A stretch of DNA of 19,302 bases. It comes from GCA-2705995 sp965661625 (GTDB taxonomy: Bacteria; Bacteroidota; Bacteroidia; Flavobacteriales_G; Salibacteraceae). This document shows positions 1 through 7,089 of the stretch, piece by piece. The position numbers and the translations under genes were made by a program. Within the stretch, counting starts at the first letter, position 1; the number at the start of each line of letters is the position of its first letter. The stretch is from positions 1 through 19,302 of the forward strand of contig CBFIEM010000023.1 in assembly GCA_965661625.1 (NCBI GenBank), in the 5' to 3' direction. A model generated the notes under the pieces. That model was given only the letters and a program-made list of their open reading frames with translations. It was not told where the DNA came from and did not search any database.

Positions 1-90
1 TCCTGCTTATCCTGCTTATCCTGCTTATCCTGCTTATCCTGCTTATCCTGCTTATCCTGCTTATCCTGCTTATCCTGCTTATCCTGTTGA
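1..90. repeat. 9-bp tandem repeat, nine perfect copies plus one degenerate
   Basis: TCCTGCTTA is repeated nine times without error (1-81), followed by a diverged tenth copy TCCTGTTGA (82-90). On the minus strand it encodes Asp-Lys-Gln in the BatC-like tail. The unit is a multiple of three, so copy changes alter tail length without shifting frame. The array reaches base 1, so the true copy number is unknown. Confidence 0.95.
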
Positions 91-572
91 TCTTTCTTAT
101 CGTTTTCGTTCTGCTCGTCTTTGTTGTTTTCTCGCTCCTCTTGTTCTTTTAGTTTCCTTCTGGCAAATTCATAATTATAGCGCGCTTCCTGATTACCTGA
201 GTCATTCAATAACGACTGTTTAAAAGCCTCCATTCCCTCGCGATACTTCTCTACTTTAAGCATGCTATTGCCCAAATTATGAAATGCCTTTGCACGTGTT
301 TCAGCATCCTTGCCAGATTGTGCTATTTGTTCGTAAAGGCTCGCAGCCTCCTGGTAATTACCTGAACGATAGAGCGTATTCGCTTTATTATAAATACCAG
401 GTTCTAAATTTGGGTCTAGCGACAAGGCCTCATTGTAGCTCTGGACTGCCTGATCATAATTACCTTGATTATATGCCGTATTTCCCTCGCGAATGAGGGA
501 GCGTGCATCTTGTGCAATCGCAGTGCAATTAACCAATAGTAAAGCGAGTATGTATAGCGTGCTAATTCTCAT
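1..572 (-). CDS. batC: BatC-like TPR protein, 3' end cut off by window edge
   Basis: This is the 5' part (190 codons) of a gene read off the left edge. The product is exported: residues 1-20 form a Sec signal peptide with probable cleavage at AIA|Q. About three TPR units follow (roughly residues 25-54, 58-91 and 95-126, with patterns such as GNYDQAVQSYNEAL and GNYQEAASLYEQI). A very charged tail starts near residue 143 and becomes a perfect DKQ repeat to the edge. The chosen ATG overlaps the end of batB by 11 bp; an in-frame ATG at 584 is possible but would put four residues before the signal peptide. In Bacteroidota Bat operons the gene after batB encodes the TPR protein BatC, thought to act with the vWA proteins at the membrane. 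The family assignment rests on TPRs plus position. The true length and C-terminus cannot be seen. Confidence 0.8.
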   Translation of the reverse strand, partial: MRISTLYILALLLVNCTAIAQDARSLIREGNTAYNQGNYDQAVQSYNEALSLDPNLEPGIYNKANTLYRSGNYQEAASLYEQIAQSGKDAETRAKAFHNLGNSMLKVEKYREGMEAFKQSLLNDSGNQEARYNYEFARRKLKEQEERENNKDEQNENDKKDQQDKQDKQDKQDKQDKQDKQDKQDKQDKQ

Positions 573-1605
573 CTGTCCATTCATTAATTTTTTTGCTCCA
601 AGATGATTTTTGATCACCAATGGTTGTAAAAATCAGTAACATCAACAATGATAGCCCCAATGGGTATTGAAAACGGTCTTCATAATCGGTAAACACCTTA
701 GACTCTAACTCGGTTTTTTCAAGTTTACCAAGCTGCTCAACGATGTATTCTAATCCTGCATTTGCATTGGTTGCGCGGATGAACTCACCGTTGCCTATAC
801 TTGCTAACTCAACGAGCATTGCCTCGTTCAACGAGGTAACAACGGTATTTCCGTTATTGTCTTTTTTATAACCAATTTGCTGCTTTCCGCGATAAACAGG
901 TATCGGTGCTCCCTTGTCAGAACCCATGCCTATTGTAAAGGTTTGGACCCCGAGCTTAGCCGCTTCTTCGGCAGCATCAATTGCTCCTTCTTCATGGTTT
1001 TCACCATCTGTAATCACTACAATAGCTTTACTTGAAGGCGACTCCATGTCAAAACTAGACATAGCTTTTCGTATTGCTATACCAATATTTGTTCCTTGAG
1101 TAGCGATGGTATTGGTATTTACCGTTCCAAGAAAAAGCTTTGCAGCTGCATAATCAACCGTAATAGGCAATTGTACAAAAGCATCTCCTGCAAAAACAAC
1201 AATTCCCAGTCGGTCGCCTTTCAATCTGTCTACCAACTGACTCATCGCTCGCTTAGCACGTTCCAGTCGGTTTGGGGATAAATCTTCAGCGAGCATAGAA
1301 TTGGAAACGTCCAAGCATATTACCAAGTCAATCCCTTCACGTTTAACTTCTTCCAGTTTGGAACCTAACTGTGGGTTAGATAATGCAATGACGAGAAGGG
1401 CATAACTGGCTATAAACAATGTCGTTTTAATCGTTTTCTTGGCAGATGAATAAGCCGGGCTCACGAATGCTAACAATTCTGGAGAAACTTGTGTCTTTAG
1501 CACTTTTTTACGCCACAAATGGTATCCATAGGCCACGATAAGCCAAACTGGAACTGCCAGCAATAACCACAAAAATTCGCTATGTTCAAATCGAAACATA
1601 CTCAT
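562..1605 (-). CDS. batB: BatB, von Willebrand A membrane protein
   Basis: The 347-aa product is a membrane-anchored vWA-domain protein of the Bat aerotolerance operon. N-terminal hydrophobic helices lie near residues 11-28 and 61-77, the vWA domain at about 92-290, and a last TM near 315-332, so the vWA domain is probably cytoplasmic. The MIDAS metal site is complete: DVSNS at 99-103, Thr172 in TQGTN and Asp200 in ITDGEN. The shared phrase SMLAEDLSPNRLERAK is also present in BatA, showing the two are paralogues. The ATG overlaps the batA stop (ATGA), so translation is probably coupled. It is assigned BatB rather than BatA because it is the second vWA gene and precedes the TPR gene. Bat proteins were linked to oxygen tolerance and stress in Bacteroides and to periplasm or envelope integrity elsewhere; the exact biochemical task is not settled. 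Confidence 0.9.
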   Translation of the reverse strand: MSMFRFEHSEFLWLLLAVPVWLIVAYGYHLWRKKVLKTQVSPELLAFVSPAYSSAKKTIKTTLFIASYALLVIALSNPQLGSKLEEVKREGIDLVICLDVSNSMLAEDLSPNRLERAKRAMSQLVDRLKGDRLGIVVFAGDAFVQLPITVDYAAAKLFLGTVNTNTIATQGTNIGIAIRKAMSSFDMESPSSKAIVVITDGENHEEGAIDAAEEAAKLGVQTFTIGMGSDKGAPIPVYRGKQQIGYKKDNNGNTVVTSLNEAMLVELASIGNGEFIRATNANAGLEYIVEQLGKLEKTELESKVFTDYEDRFQYPLGLSLLMLLIFTTIGDQKSSWSKKINEWTDEN

Positions 1606-2594
1606 AGTGCTTTTCTCAGCCAGGTTTTATCTAATACATAGCTCAATGAAAAAATTAGAAGAGCTCCTAGTACCCAAGGTTTGAATTCTTCCTTTCGTTT
1701 ACGAAATTCAGTTACCTCAATTTTTGATTTTTCAAGCTCATCAATTTCTTTGTAAATTTCTTTTAAGGAGGCATTATCTGTAGCCCTGAAGTACTTGCCA
1801 TCTGTTTTATTGGCAATATCCTTGAGTGTTTCTTCATCAATTACCACTTTCATTTGGCGCATAACCGTTTGTCCGGTCACTGTTTTCATGGGAAAAGGGG
1901 CCATGCCATTCGTTCCTACACCGATGGTATAAACGCGTACACCATAAGTTTGAGCAATGTCTGCAGCAGTGGAAGGAGGAATGTCTCCGGAATTGTTGCT
2001 ACCATCTGTAAGCAAAATAACTACTTTGCTTTTTGCTTCGGACTGTTTTAAGCGGTTAACAGCAGTGGCAAGTCCCATACCAATTGCTGTCCCATCTTCA
2101 ATCATTCCATTTTGAATTTCTTCAAATAGGTTTTTCAATACGCTGTGGTCTGTTGTTAAAGGACATTGAGTGAAACTCTCTCCCGAATAAATAACCAAAC
2201 CCATGCGGTCATTTTTTCTTGCTTTTATAAAGTCTAATGCTACTTCTTTCGAAGCTTCTAGTCGGTTTGGCTTTAAATCTTCTGCCAACATGGAACCACT
2301 AATATCTAAAGCCATTATGATATCAATCCCTTCCTGATTCACATTTTGCCAACTAGTAGTAGACTGTGGGCGTGCCATTGCAACAATAAGTAAAGCCATG
2401 GCAAAAAACTCCAATAACTTTAAGGCATGCAACACATAAACTTTGAAAGGTGTTTTTCCAGTGAAGGCTTGAGAAACAACGAAATGATTGTATTGATTCC
2501 GCTTGTTAAAGAGGTACCATATCATTAATAATAGGGGGATAATCAGTCCCCACAACAACACTGGATATTTAAAGGTTAGATCACTCACTATCAA
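1602..2594 (-). CDS. batA: BatA, von Willebrand A membrane protein
   Basis: This is the first of two vWA paralogues in the Bat operon, 330 aa from the TTG at 2594. TM segments are near residues 11-29 and 57-75 with a third near the C-terminus (about 309-327). The vWA domain lies between and keeps an intact MIDAS: DISGS at 97-101, Thr169 in EDGTA and Asp197 in LTDGSNN. There is no ATG at the 5' end. The choices are TTG at 2594 (14-bp overlap with the upstream gene) or GTG at 2588 (8-bp overlap), and the sequence does not decide between them; GTG gives the family-like start MSDLTFKYP. Overlap on both sides indicates translational coupling within one mRNA. The protein is expected to sit in the inner membrane and to be a target or partner of the MoxR ATPase. 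Confidence 0.9.
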   Translation of the reverse strand: MIVSDLTFKYPVLLWGLIIPLLLMIWYLFNKRNQYNHFVVSQAFTGKTPFKVYVLHALKLLEFFAMALLIVAMARPQSTTSWQNVNQEGIDIIMALDISGSMLAEDLKPNRLEASKEVALDFIKARKNDRMGLVIYSGESFTQCPLTTDHSVLKNLFEEIQNGMIEDGTAIGMGLATAVNRLKQSEAKSKVVILLTDGSNNSGDIPPSTAADIAQTYGVRVYTIGVGTNGMAPFPMKTVTGQTVMRQMKVVIDEETLKDIANKTDGKYFRATDNASLKEIYKEIDELEKSKIEVTEFRKRKEEFKPWVLGALLIFSLSYVLDKTWLRKAL

Positions 2595-3519
2595 TGGGTT
2601 CTGATTGTTCTTGTTGGTGCGTAATCCAATCGACTAATGCCTCTGTATTTTCTAAAGCAACACGGTGTTCGTTTTCAGAAGGGTTGACTTTTGCATATTT
2701 AACCGAGTCTGCTACTGACAGCGTTGCAATAAGACTCTTCCACCTATCTGGCTTTGTTTCAGCACGCTCAAGCATACTATTTATTTCTTGGGTGGTGGAC
2801 TCCAACGCCGGTATACTCAGCTGGTATTCGAGCAACCTTCTAATGAGTAAACTAATGCGAACATAATATTCTTTGGAGCGATTATTTTGCCAAAGTTGTT
2901 CAGCTTTTAATGCTGATAACTCTGAACGTGCGAATTCAATAACATCCAAAACAGTATGTTCAACCTGAGCTGTAGCTTTTTCCGGGTCACTGCCCAAGAA
3001 GTATACAATTAGAGCCACAATCAAGAGAATTACATAAACGAATCCCAGGTAGGGAAGTGTTTGATCGAACAGTTCTTTCCAAGTGAGAGGTAAAGCGAAA
3101 ATGGGTTTAATATCTTTGATTTCTTGAGTTAGATCAACCTGAGGAACAGTAACGCTCAATAAGAATGCATTTGTCTCTACCGTGTCTTTGTTCACAACAA
3201 AAGGAATGGGAGGGATAGCCCATATGCCAGAATCAAAAGAGGTAATCCATAGCGACTGTGCCAATGTATCTGGAGCACCCTTCATTCCCGGAAGTGTATC
3301 GCGTGGTTCAACCAGCGCCGCAATCACGTGGGGTCCAAAAATATCTTGAGTGGTGAAGTCTGGAAAAGTCACCTGATCATCAGCATGATAAACGAGCATA
3401 AAATCGACTTGAACTTGCTGTCCGAGTTCAATTTCATTGCTTTGTGCATTTGCAATGGGGTTTTGAGCAAAAGCATTCAGGCTAACTAGAATTAAAAGCT
3501 GAACAACTAACATTTTCAT
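2581..3519 (-). CDS. Bat-operon membrane protein with signal peptide and one TM
   Basis: The 312-aa protein lies between the DUF58 gene and batA. Residues 1-18 form a Sec signal (AFA|Q), residues 19-150 look like a beta-rich extracytoplasmic domain, a single TM spans about 155-176, and the C-terminal 135 residues are charged, helical and probably cytoplasmic. This architecture recalls the small BatD-like or DUF4381-type proteins usually found at this place in Bacteroidota Bat operons, but no catalytic motif is visible and I do not assign a symbol. Its ATG overlaps the DUF58 stop (ATGA), and its 3' end overlaps batA, so it is an integral part of the operon. A second in-frame Met two codons later is an equally possible start. 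An adaptor role linking envelope and cytoplasmic sides is inference. Confidence 0.85.
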   Translation of the reverse strand: MKMLVVQLLILVSLNAFAQNPIANAQSNEIELGQQVQVDFMLVYHADDQVTFPDFTTQDIFGPHVIAALVEPRDTLPGMKGAPDTLAQSLWITSFDSGIWAIPPIPFVVNKDTVETNAFLLSVTVPQVDLTQEIKDIKPIFALPLTWKELFDQTLPYLGFVYVILLIVALIVYFLGSDPEKATAQVEHTVLDVIEFARSELSALKAEQLWQNNRSKEYYVRISLLIRRLLEYQLSIPALESTTQEINSMLERAETKPDRWKSLIATLSVADSVKYAKVNPSENEHRVALENTEALVDWITHQQEQSEPIDSE

Positions 3520-4391
3520 CTGCGACCCTCCCGTTGTTTAAATAAGCTCATCAGCTTTTGAACATAGGGTTCGCCCGTGTACAATGTGGTGTAATCAATT
3601 CCTGTCTTTTTGAAAAAGGCACCAAGTTCTGCTTGCTCGTTGCGTACATTTTTTGAATATGCATTACGCACAGTAGCGTTGGATGAATCAATCCAAGAAA
3701 TCTTTCCAGTTTCGGCATCTCGTGCTGGGATGAGTCCAAGGTTTGGCAGCTCATCTTCCCCCGAATCCCTTACCTGAAGAGCTACTAAATCATGTCTATT
3801 ATTGGCAATTTTCAATGCCTTATCGTACCCTGAATCCATAAAATCAGAGATCAAAAAAGAAATGGTGCGTTTTTTAGTGATGCGCTGAAGGTAACTCAGT
3901 GCGGCTTCAATACGCGTTCCTGTGTGGGAGGGTTGGTAGTTGATTAACTCCCTGATTATTCTCAGGATATGGCTTTTTCCTTTTTTCGGAGGAATAAATT
4001 TTTCTACCTCATTGGTGAAGAAGATAACGCCCACCTTGTCGTTGTTCTGTATGGCAGAAAAAGCGAGAACTGCGCATACCTCAGTGAGTAGTTCACGTTT
4101 GAGTTGTTGGTTTGTTCCAACGTTGCCAGATGCAGACAAATCGACAAGGAGCATCATAGTGAGCTCGCGTTCTTCTTCAAATACCTTGACGTAAGGACTC
4201 CCTAATCGGGCAGTGACATTCCAGTCAATCGTTCGGATTTCATCGCCCGCAGCATACTCTCGAACCTCAGAAAAGGCCATGCCTCGTCCTTTAAAGGCAG
4301 AATGATATTCGCCTGAAAAAACTTGATTAGACAAGCCTTTGGTGCGCAGTTCTATGCGCCGTACCTTTTTAATGATTTCGCTGGTTTCCAC
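3516..4391 (-). CDS. DUF58 domain protein of the MoxR/Bat operon
   Basis: The 291-aa soluble protein carries the hallmark DUF58 block at residues 35-75 (GRGMAFSEVREYAAGDE, then RTIDWNVTARLGSPYVKVF), followed by a vWA-like fold with a MIDAS-type DLSAS at 84-88. No TM or signal peptide is seen, so it is cytoplasmic; this form lacks the N-terminal membrane helices found in some DUF58 proteins. The start is GTG, giving METSEIIKKVRRIELRTKG, the usual family N-terminus, and no ATG is better placed. It lies 10 bp after moxR and overlaps the next gene by ATGA. MoxR and DUF58 genes are almost always neighbours, and a physical MoxR-vWA partnership is the accepted model. The substrate is unknown. Confidence 0.9.
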   Translation of the reverse strand: METSEIIKKVRRIELRTKGLSNQVFSGEYHSAFKGRGMAFSEVREYAAGDEIRTIDWNVTARLGSPYVKVFEEERELTMMLLVDLSASGNVGTNQQLKRELLTEVCAVLAFSAIQNNDKVGVIFFTNEVEKFIPPKKGKSHILRIIRELINYQPSHTGTRIEAALSYLQRITKKRTISFLISDFMDSGYDKALKIANNRHDLVALQVRDSGEDELPNLGLIPARDAETGKISWIDSSNATVRNAYSKNVRNEQAELGAFFKKTGIDYTTLYTGEPYVQKLMSLFKQREGRR

Positions 4392-4401
4392 ACGGATCCT
4401 T

Positions 4402-5442
4402 TTAGGGGATTTCTACTGCGTTTAAAATTTCACGAATGATCTCTTCTGCTTTAATTTCTTCTGCTTCCGCCTCGTAGGTCAAGCCAATACGGTGTCGCAG
4501 CACATCCATGGCAACCGCTCTAACATCCTCCGGGATTACATACCCTCGGCGTTGAATAAAAGCATATGCTTTCGCAGCAAGTGCTAGCGAAATAGAAGCT
4601 CTTGGGGAGCCTCCAAAAGCAATGAGCGGCTCAAATTGGGGTATTCGATATTCTGCTGGGTAACGCGTTGCTTGTACAATATTTACGATGTATTGTTCTA
4701 CTTTTTCGTCTAAGTATACTTTCCTCACAGCATCTTTGGCGCGGATGATTTGCTCTGGATTGATTACGCGATTCGGTTTGGGGAACGCGTCTCCAGAGAC
4801 GTTCTGACGAATTATCAATTGTTCTTCTTCCTTCTTCGGATAGTCTAAGACTACCTTGAGCATGAAACGATCTACCTGGGCTTCAGGTAAGGGGTAAGTT
4901 CCCTCTTGCTCAACTGGGTTCTGTGTAGCAAGCACTAAAAATGGCTTTGGTAAATTGTAGGTTTCGTCACCAAGTGTGATTTGACGTTCTTGCATGGCCT
5001 CTAGTAGAGCACTTTGCACCTTTGCTGGTGCACGATTAATCTCATCGGCTAAAATAAAATTGGCAAACAATGGGCCTTGTTTGACCTGAAAATCTGCCGA
5101 CTTCTGATTGTAGATTAGTGTACCTACTAAATCTGCTGGCAATAGGTCTGGTGTAAACTGAACCCTACTGAATGAACCATCAATGGTTTGGGCAAGGGTA
5201 TTTATAGCAAGGGTTTTAGCTAATCCCGGAACTCCTTCTAGAAGGATGTGTCCATCAGCTAACATTGCTATCAATAGGCTAGTGCTCATGTGTTCTTGAC
5301 CCACAATAACCTTTTTCATCTCCATGCGGATAAGGTCGATAAAGGCACTTTCCTTTTGTATTAATTCGTTAATAGCACTTATATCTACTCCCTGAGATGT
5401 TTTTTGAGAGGTAGCTGCTCCTGAATCTTCGGTGTTTTCCAT
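4402..5442 (-). CDS. moxR: MoxR family AAA+ ATPase
   Basis: This is a 346-aa AAA+ ATPase of the MoxR subfamily, the promoter-proximal gene of the Bat operon. Motifs in order: Walker A GVPGLAKT (70-77), Walker B FILADEIN (129-136, with Asp133 and Glu134), the MoxR signature ATQNP (172-176), the arginine-finger region LPEAQVDRF (about 185-193) and a sensor-2-like GGSPRASISL near 277-286. Length and motifs are complete. MoxR ATPases act as chaperones that mature or remodel protein complexes together with vWA proteins; the downstream DUF58, BatA and BatB supply those partners. The first 20 residues are Ser/Thr/Gln-rich and probably disordered. The gene is divergent from the MazG-like gene across a 176-bp gap. 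I find no clear -7 box close to this start. Confidence 0.93.
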   Translation of the reverse strand: MENTEDSGAATSQKTSQGVDISAINELIQKESAFIDLIRMEMKKVIVGQEHMSTSLLIAMLADGHILLEGVPGLAKTLAINTLAQTIDGSFSRVQFTPDLLPADLVGTLIYNQKSADFQVKQGPLFANFILADEINRAPAKVQSALLEAMQERQITLGDETYNLPKPFLVLATQNPVEQEGTYPLPEAQVDRFMLKVVLDYPKKEEEQLIIRQNVSGDAFPKPNRVINPEQIIRAKDAVRKVYLDEKVEQYIVNIVQATRYPAEYRIPQFEPLIAFGGSPRASISLALAAKAYAFIQRRGYVIPEDVRAVAMDVLRHRIGLTYEAEAEEIKAEEIIREILNAVEIP

Positions 5443-5618
5443 AACCTGCGAATTTAGTATTCTCTATACCTAACAAGCGATTTAACTCACCTGTTTTTTA
5501 ACGAGAACAAAATTCAGCATTGCGGTAATTTTAAACGAGTTCACCCTGTTAAATTTTGTTAAGTCAACTTGCTAAAAGCCAAGGGTAATGGCTAATTTAG
5601 TCACCTTAACAAAATACT
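5443..5618. other. Divergent intergenic region between moxR and the MazG-like gene
   Basis: This 176-bp AT-rich spacer must hold promoters for both the leftward Bat operon and the rightward MazG operon. It contains three copies of the word AACAAAAT in the two orientations (5507-5514, complement of 5553-5560, and 5608-5615). The last two belong to an 11-bp inverted repeat described separately. AAATTTTG at 5551-5558 matches TAnnTTTG except for its first base and could be the -7 box of the rightward operon, giving a leader of about 50 nt. I see no RNA gene or ORF. Confidence 0.4.
5553..5615. repeat. 11-bp perfect inverted repeat upstream of the MazG-like gene
   Basis: ATTTTGTTAAG (5553-5563) and CTTAACAAAAT (5605-5615) are exact reverse complements separated by 41 bp. 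The right arm ends 3 bp before the start codon at 5619. The left arm overlaps a possible -7 box. The spacing is long for a terminator hairpin, so a pair of operator half-sites is a better guess, but the arms are AT-rich and chance is not excluded. Confidence 0.5.
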
Positions 5619-6020
5619 ATGAATCAAGAAAAGTCATTTGCTTCAATTATAAATCACGTTCGCAGTTTTCACGATGCATTTGGAATTAACAATGAGGAAA
5701 GTCCTACTGTCGATGTATCAGATCAAATAAAGATGCTCCGCTATAAACTGATGCGTGAAGAAAACGAAGAATATTTAGAGGCTGCTCAAAATGGCAACCT
5801 TGTTGAAGTAGCTGATGCACTTGGCGATATGCTCTATATTCTGTGTGGTACTATTTTAGCCCACGGCATGCAGGATAAGATTGTAGAGGTTTTTGAAGAA
5901 ATTCAACGATCAAATATGAGTAAGTTGGATAAATCTGGAAATCCAATATATCGCGAGGATGGCAAGGTACTTAAGAGCGATCAATATTTTAAACCAGCAA
6001 TAGGTCCAATTCTCAAGTAA
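5619..6020 (+). CDS. MazG-like nucleoside triphosphate pyrophosphohydrolase
   Basis: The 133-aa product belongs to the all-alpha NTP pyrophosphatase (MazG/PRA-PH) superfamily, which hydrolyses (d)NTPs to monophosphate and pyrophosphate and can clean damaged nucleotides from the pool. The metal-binding pattern is intact: REENEEY at 46-52 (Glu47, Glu48, Glu50, Glu51) and EVADALGDMLYIL at 63-75 (Glu63, Asp66, Asp70). The C-terminal block RSNMSKLDKSGNPIYREDGK (97-116) is typical of the short single-domain form also found in phages. The domain fills the protein. It starts a three-gene operon and its stop overlaps the next ATG (TAATG). The exact substrate cannot be told from sequence. Confidence 0.88.
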   Translation: MNQEKSFASIINHVRSFHDAFGINNEESPTVDVSDQIKMLRYKLMREENEEYLEAAQNGNLVEVADALGDMLYILCGTILAHGMQDKIVEVFEEIQRSNMSKLDKSGNPIYREDGKVLKSDQYFKPAIGPILK

Positions 6021-6550
6021 TGGGAGGCTCCAGTAAATTACAAAAGCTTGAGCGACTAGCGCACAAGGCAAATAATTCGAGATTTTATAAATGGGCATTA
6101 AATAAAGCCCTTTGGCGAGTTGTACCTTTTAATAAGCCTCACGGATTGAGTGTTGACTATTTGAATGCTGATAAGGTCGTTATTGGCATTCCATTTATCC
6201 GTGCCAACAAGAATCACCTGAATACCCTGCATGCTTGTGTTATGGCAACAGCGGGGGAGTATGCCTCGGGCTTATTTCTGCTTTTGCATGCTAAGGAATT
6301 TAGTTATCGGCTGATTATGAGTTCACTTCACGTAGATTATCATTTTCGAGGAGAAATGGCAGCTGGCGCTCACTTTAGCTTAAGCCCCAGTGAGATAGAG
6401 GATAAAGTTATCGGTTTAATGCGTGCGAATGAAGTGATTGAATTACCTTGCACGGTCCAAATTATGGATACCGAGCAGAATAAGTTAGCAACTGTGCATG
6501 CGCATTGGCAGTTGAAGCCTTGGAATAAGGTAAAAAGCAAAAAATCATGA
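6020..6550 (+). CDS. DUF4442 hotdog-fold (PaaI/YiiD-like thioesterase) protein
   Basis: The 176-aa cytoplasmic protein matches the DUF4442 family, a branch of the hotdog thioesterase fold. The diagnostic stretch is NHLNTLHACVMATAGEYASG at 65-84, the place where hotdog thioesterases have their active-site helix, followed by YRLIMSSLHVDYHFRGE. The N-terminal helix-rich lead (RFYKWALNKALWRVVPFNKPHG) is also family-typical. A thioesterase activity on some acyl-CoA is plausible, but activity is not established for most DUF4442 members. The ATG shares one base with the upstream stop and the stop overlaps the next ATG (ATGA), so it is translated as part of a coupled three-gene unit. Confidence 0.82.
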   Translation: MGGSSKLQKLERLAHKANNSRFYKWALNKALWRVVPFNKPHGLSVDYLNADKVVIGIPFIRANKNHLNTLHACVMATAGEYASGLFLLLHAKEFSYRLIMSSLHVDYHFRGEMAAGAHFSLSPSEIEDKVIGLMRANEVIELPCTVQIMDTEQNKLATVHAHWQLKPWNKVKSKKS

Positions 6551-7089
6551 AATTCGCATTCGCAATAGTTACAGCAGTTGGTGTTTTCCTAAGTTGTTCC
6601 CCGAACAAAACAGAAAGCATTGACTCAATAGCAACTCCGGAAACTAAGGCACAAAAGCCCGAGTTTCATGAAGGCAAGGTTGAGGAGTTTCTTTCTTCTT
6701 GGCATCAATTGGCCGCAAAAGGCGACCGTAAATACTTTGATTATTTCTCAGATAATGGGGTGTTTATGGGCACAGATAGTTGGGAGCGTTGGAGAAAAGA
6801 TGAGTTCGAGCAGAAGTTTGGTGTGTTATTTAACAACAAGAAGGCTTGGGAATTTGAAGCGCGTAAACGCAATATAGATTTCAATGCAGACTCAACAGTT
6901 ATTTGGTTTGACGAAACACTCGATACCTGGATGGGAACTTGTCGGGGTAGTGGTGTTATTCAACGCAGAGGTGACGATCTTAAAATCAGACAATACCATT
7001 TAGCAGTTACTGTGCCCAATGCTATGATTGCTGATTACTTGGTACTTCTCAAGGAAAAAGGATACGAGGATAGTATCAAGAAGAAGTAG
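6547..7089 (+). CDS. SnoaL/NTF2-like lipoprotein
   Basis: The 180-aa protein starts with a lipoprotein signal (lipobox VFLSC, lipidated Cys17) and a short linker. A SnoaL-like NTF2-fold domain covers about residues 45-165. The recognisable order is a helix with SWHQLAAKGDRKYFDYF, then DNGVFMGTDSWERW and the sheet strand region WMGTCRGSGVIQRRGDDLKIRQYHL (split here as WMGTCRGSGVIQ and RRGDDLKIRQYHL). This resembles the SnoaL_3/DUF4440-type domains common in Bacteroidota lipoproteins, which mostly have no known substrate. It overlaps the DUF4442 stop by ATGA. Its 3' end overlaps the convergent mutS2 gene by 14 bp. Confidence 0.78.
   Translation: MKFAFAIVTAVGVFLSCSPNKTESIDSIATPETKAQKPEFHEGKVEEFLSSWHQLAAKGDRKYFDYFSDNGVFMGTDSWERWRKDEFEQKFGVLFNNKKAWEFEARKRNIDFNADSTVIWFDETLDTWMGTCRGSGVIQRRGDDLKIRQYHLAVTVPNAMIADYLVLLKEKGYEDSIKKK

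Noticed and set aside
1..81. Repeat array as CRISPR
   Set aside because: The units are 9 bp, contiguous and without spacers, and they are in frame with the TPR gene; this is a coding microsatellite.
284..496. 70-codon plus-strand frame
   Set aside because: It is antisense to the TPR domain of the BatC-like gene, whose minus-strand translation shows clear TPR motifs; the plus frame has no recognisable domain.
2594..2866. 90-codon plus-strand frame opposite the Bat membrane protein
   Set aside because: It lies fully inside a gene with signal peptide and TM on the other strand and is low-complexity Ser/Cys-rich, as shadow frames usually are.
3551..3754. 67-codon minus-strand frame inside the DUF58 gene
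   Set aside because: It is in a different frame of the same strand as a well-supported DUF58 domain; it has no start signal and no homology that I recognise.
5443..5618. Riboswitch or small RNA in the moxR/MazG gap
   Set aside because: No compact nested helices or terminator with T-run is visible; only the widely spaced inverted repeat is present.
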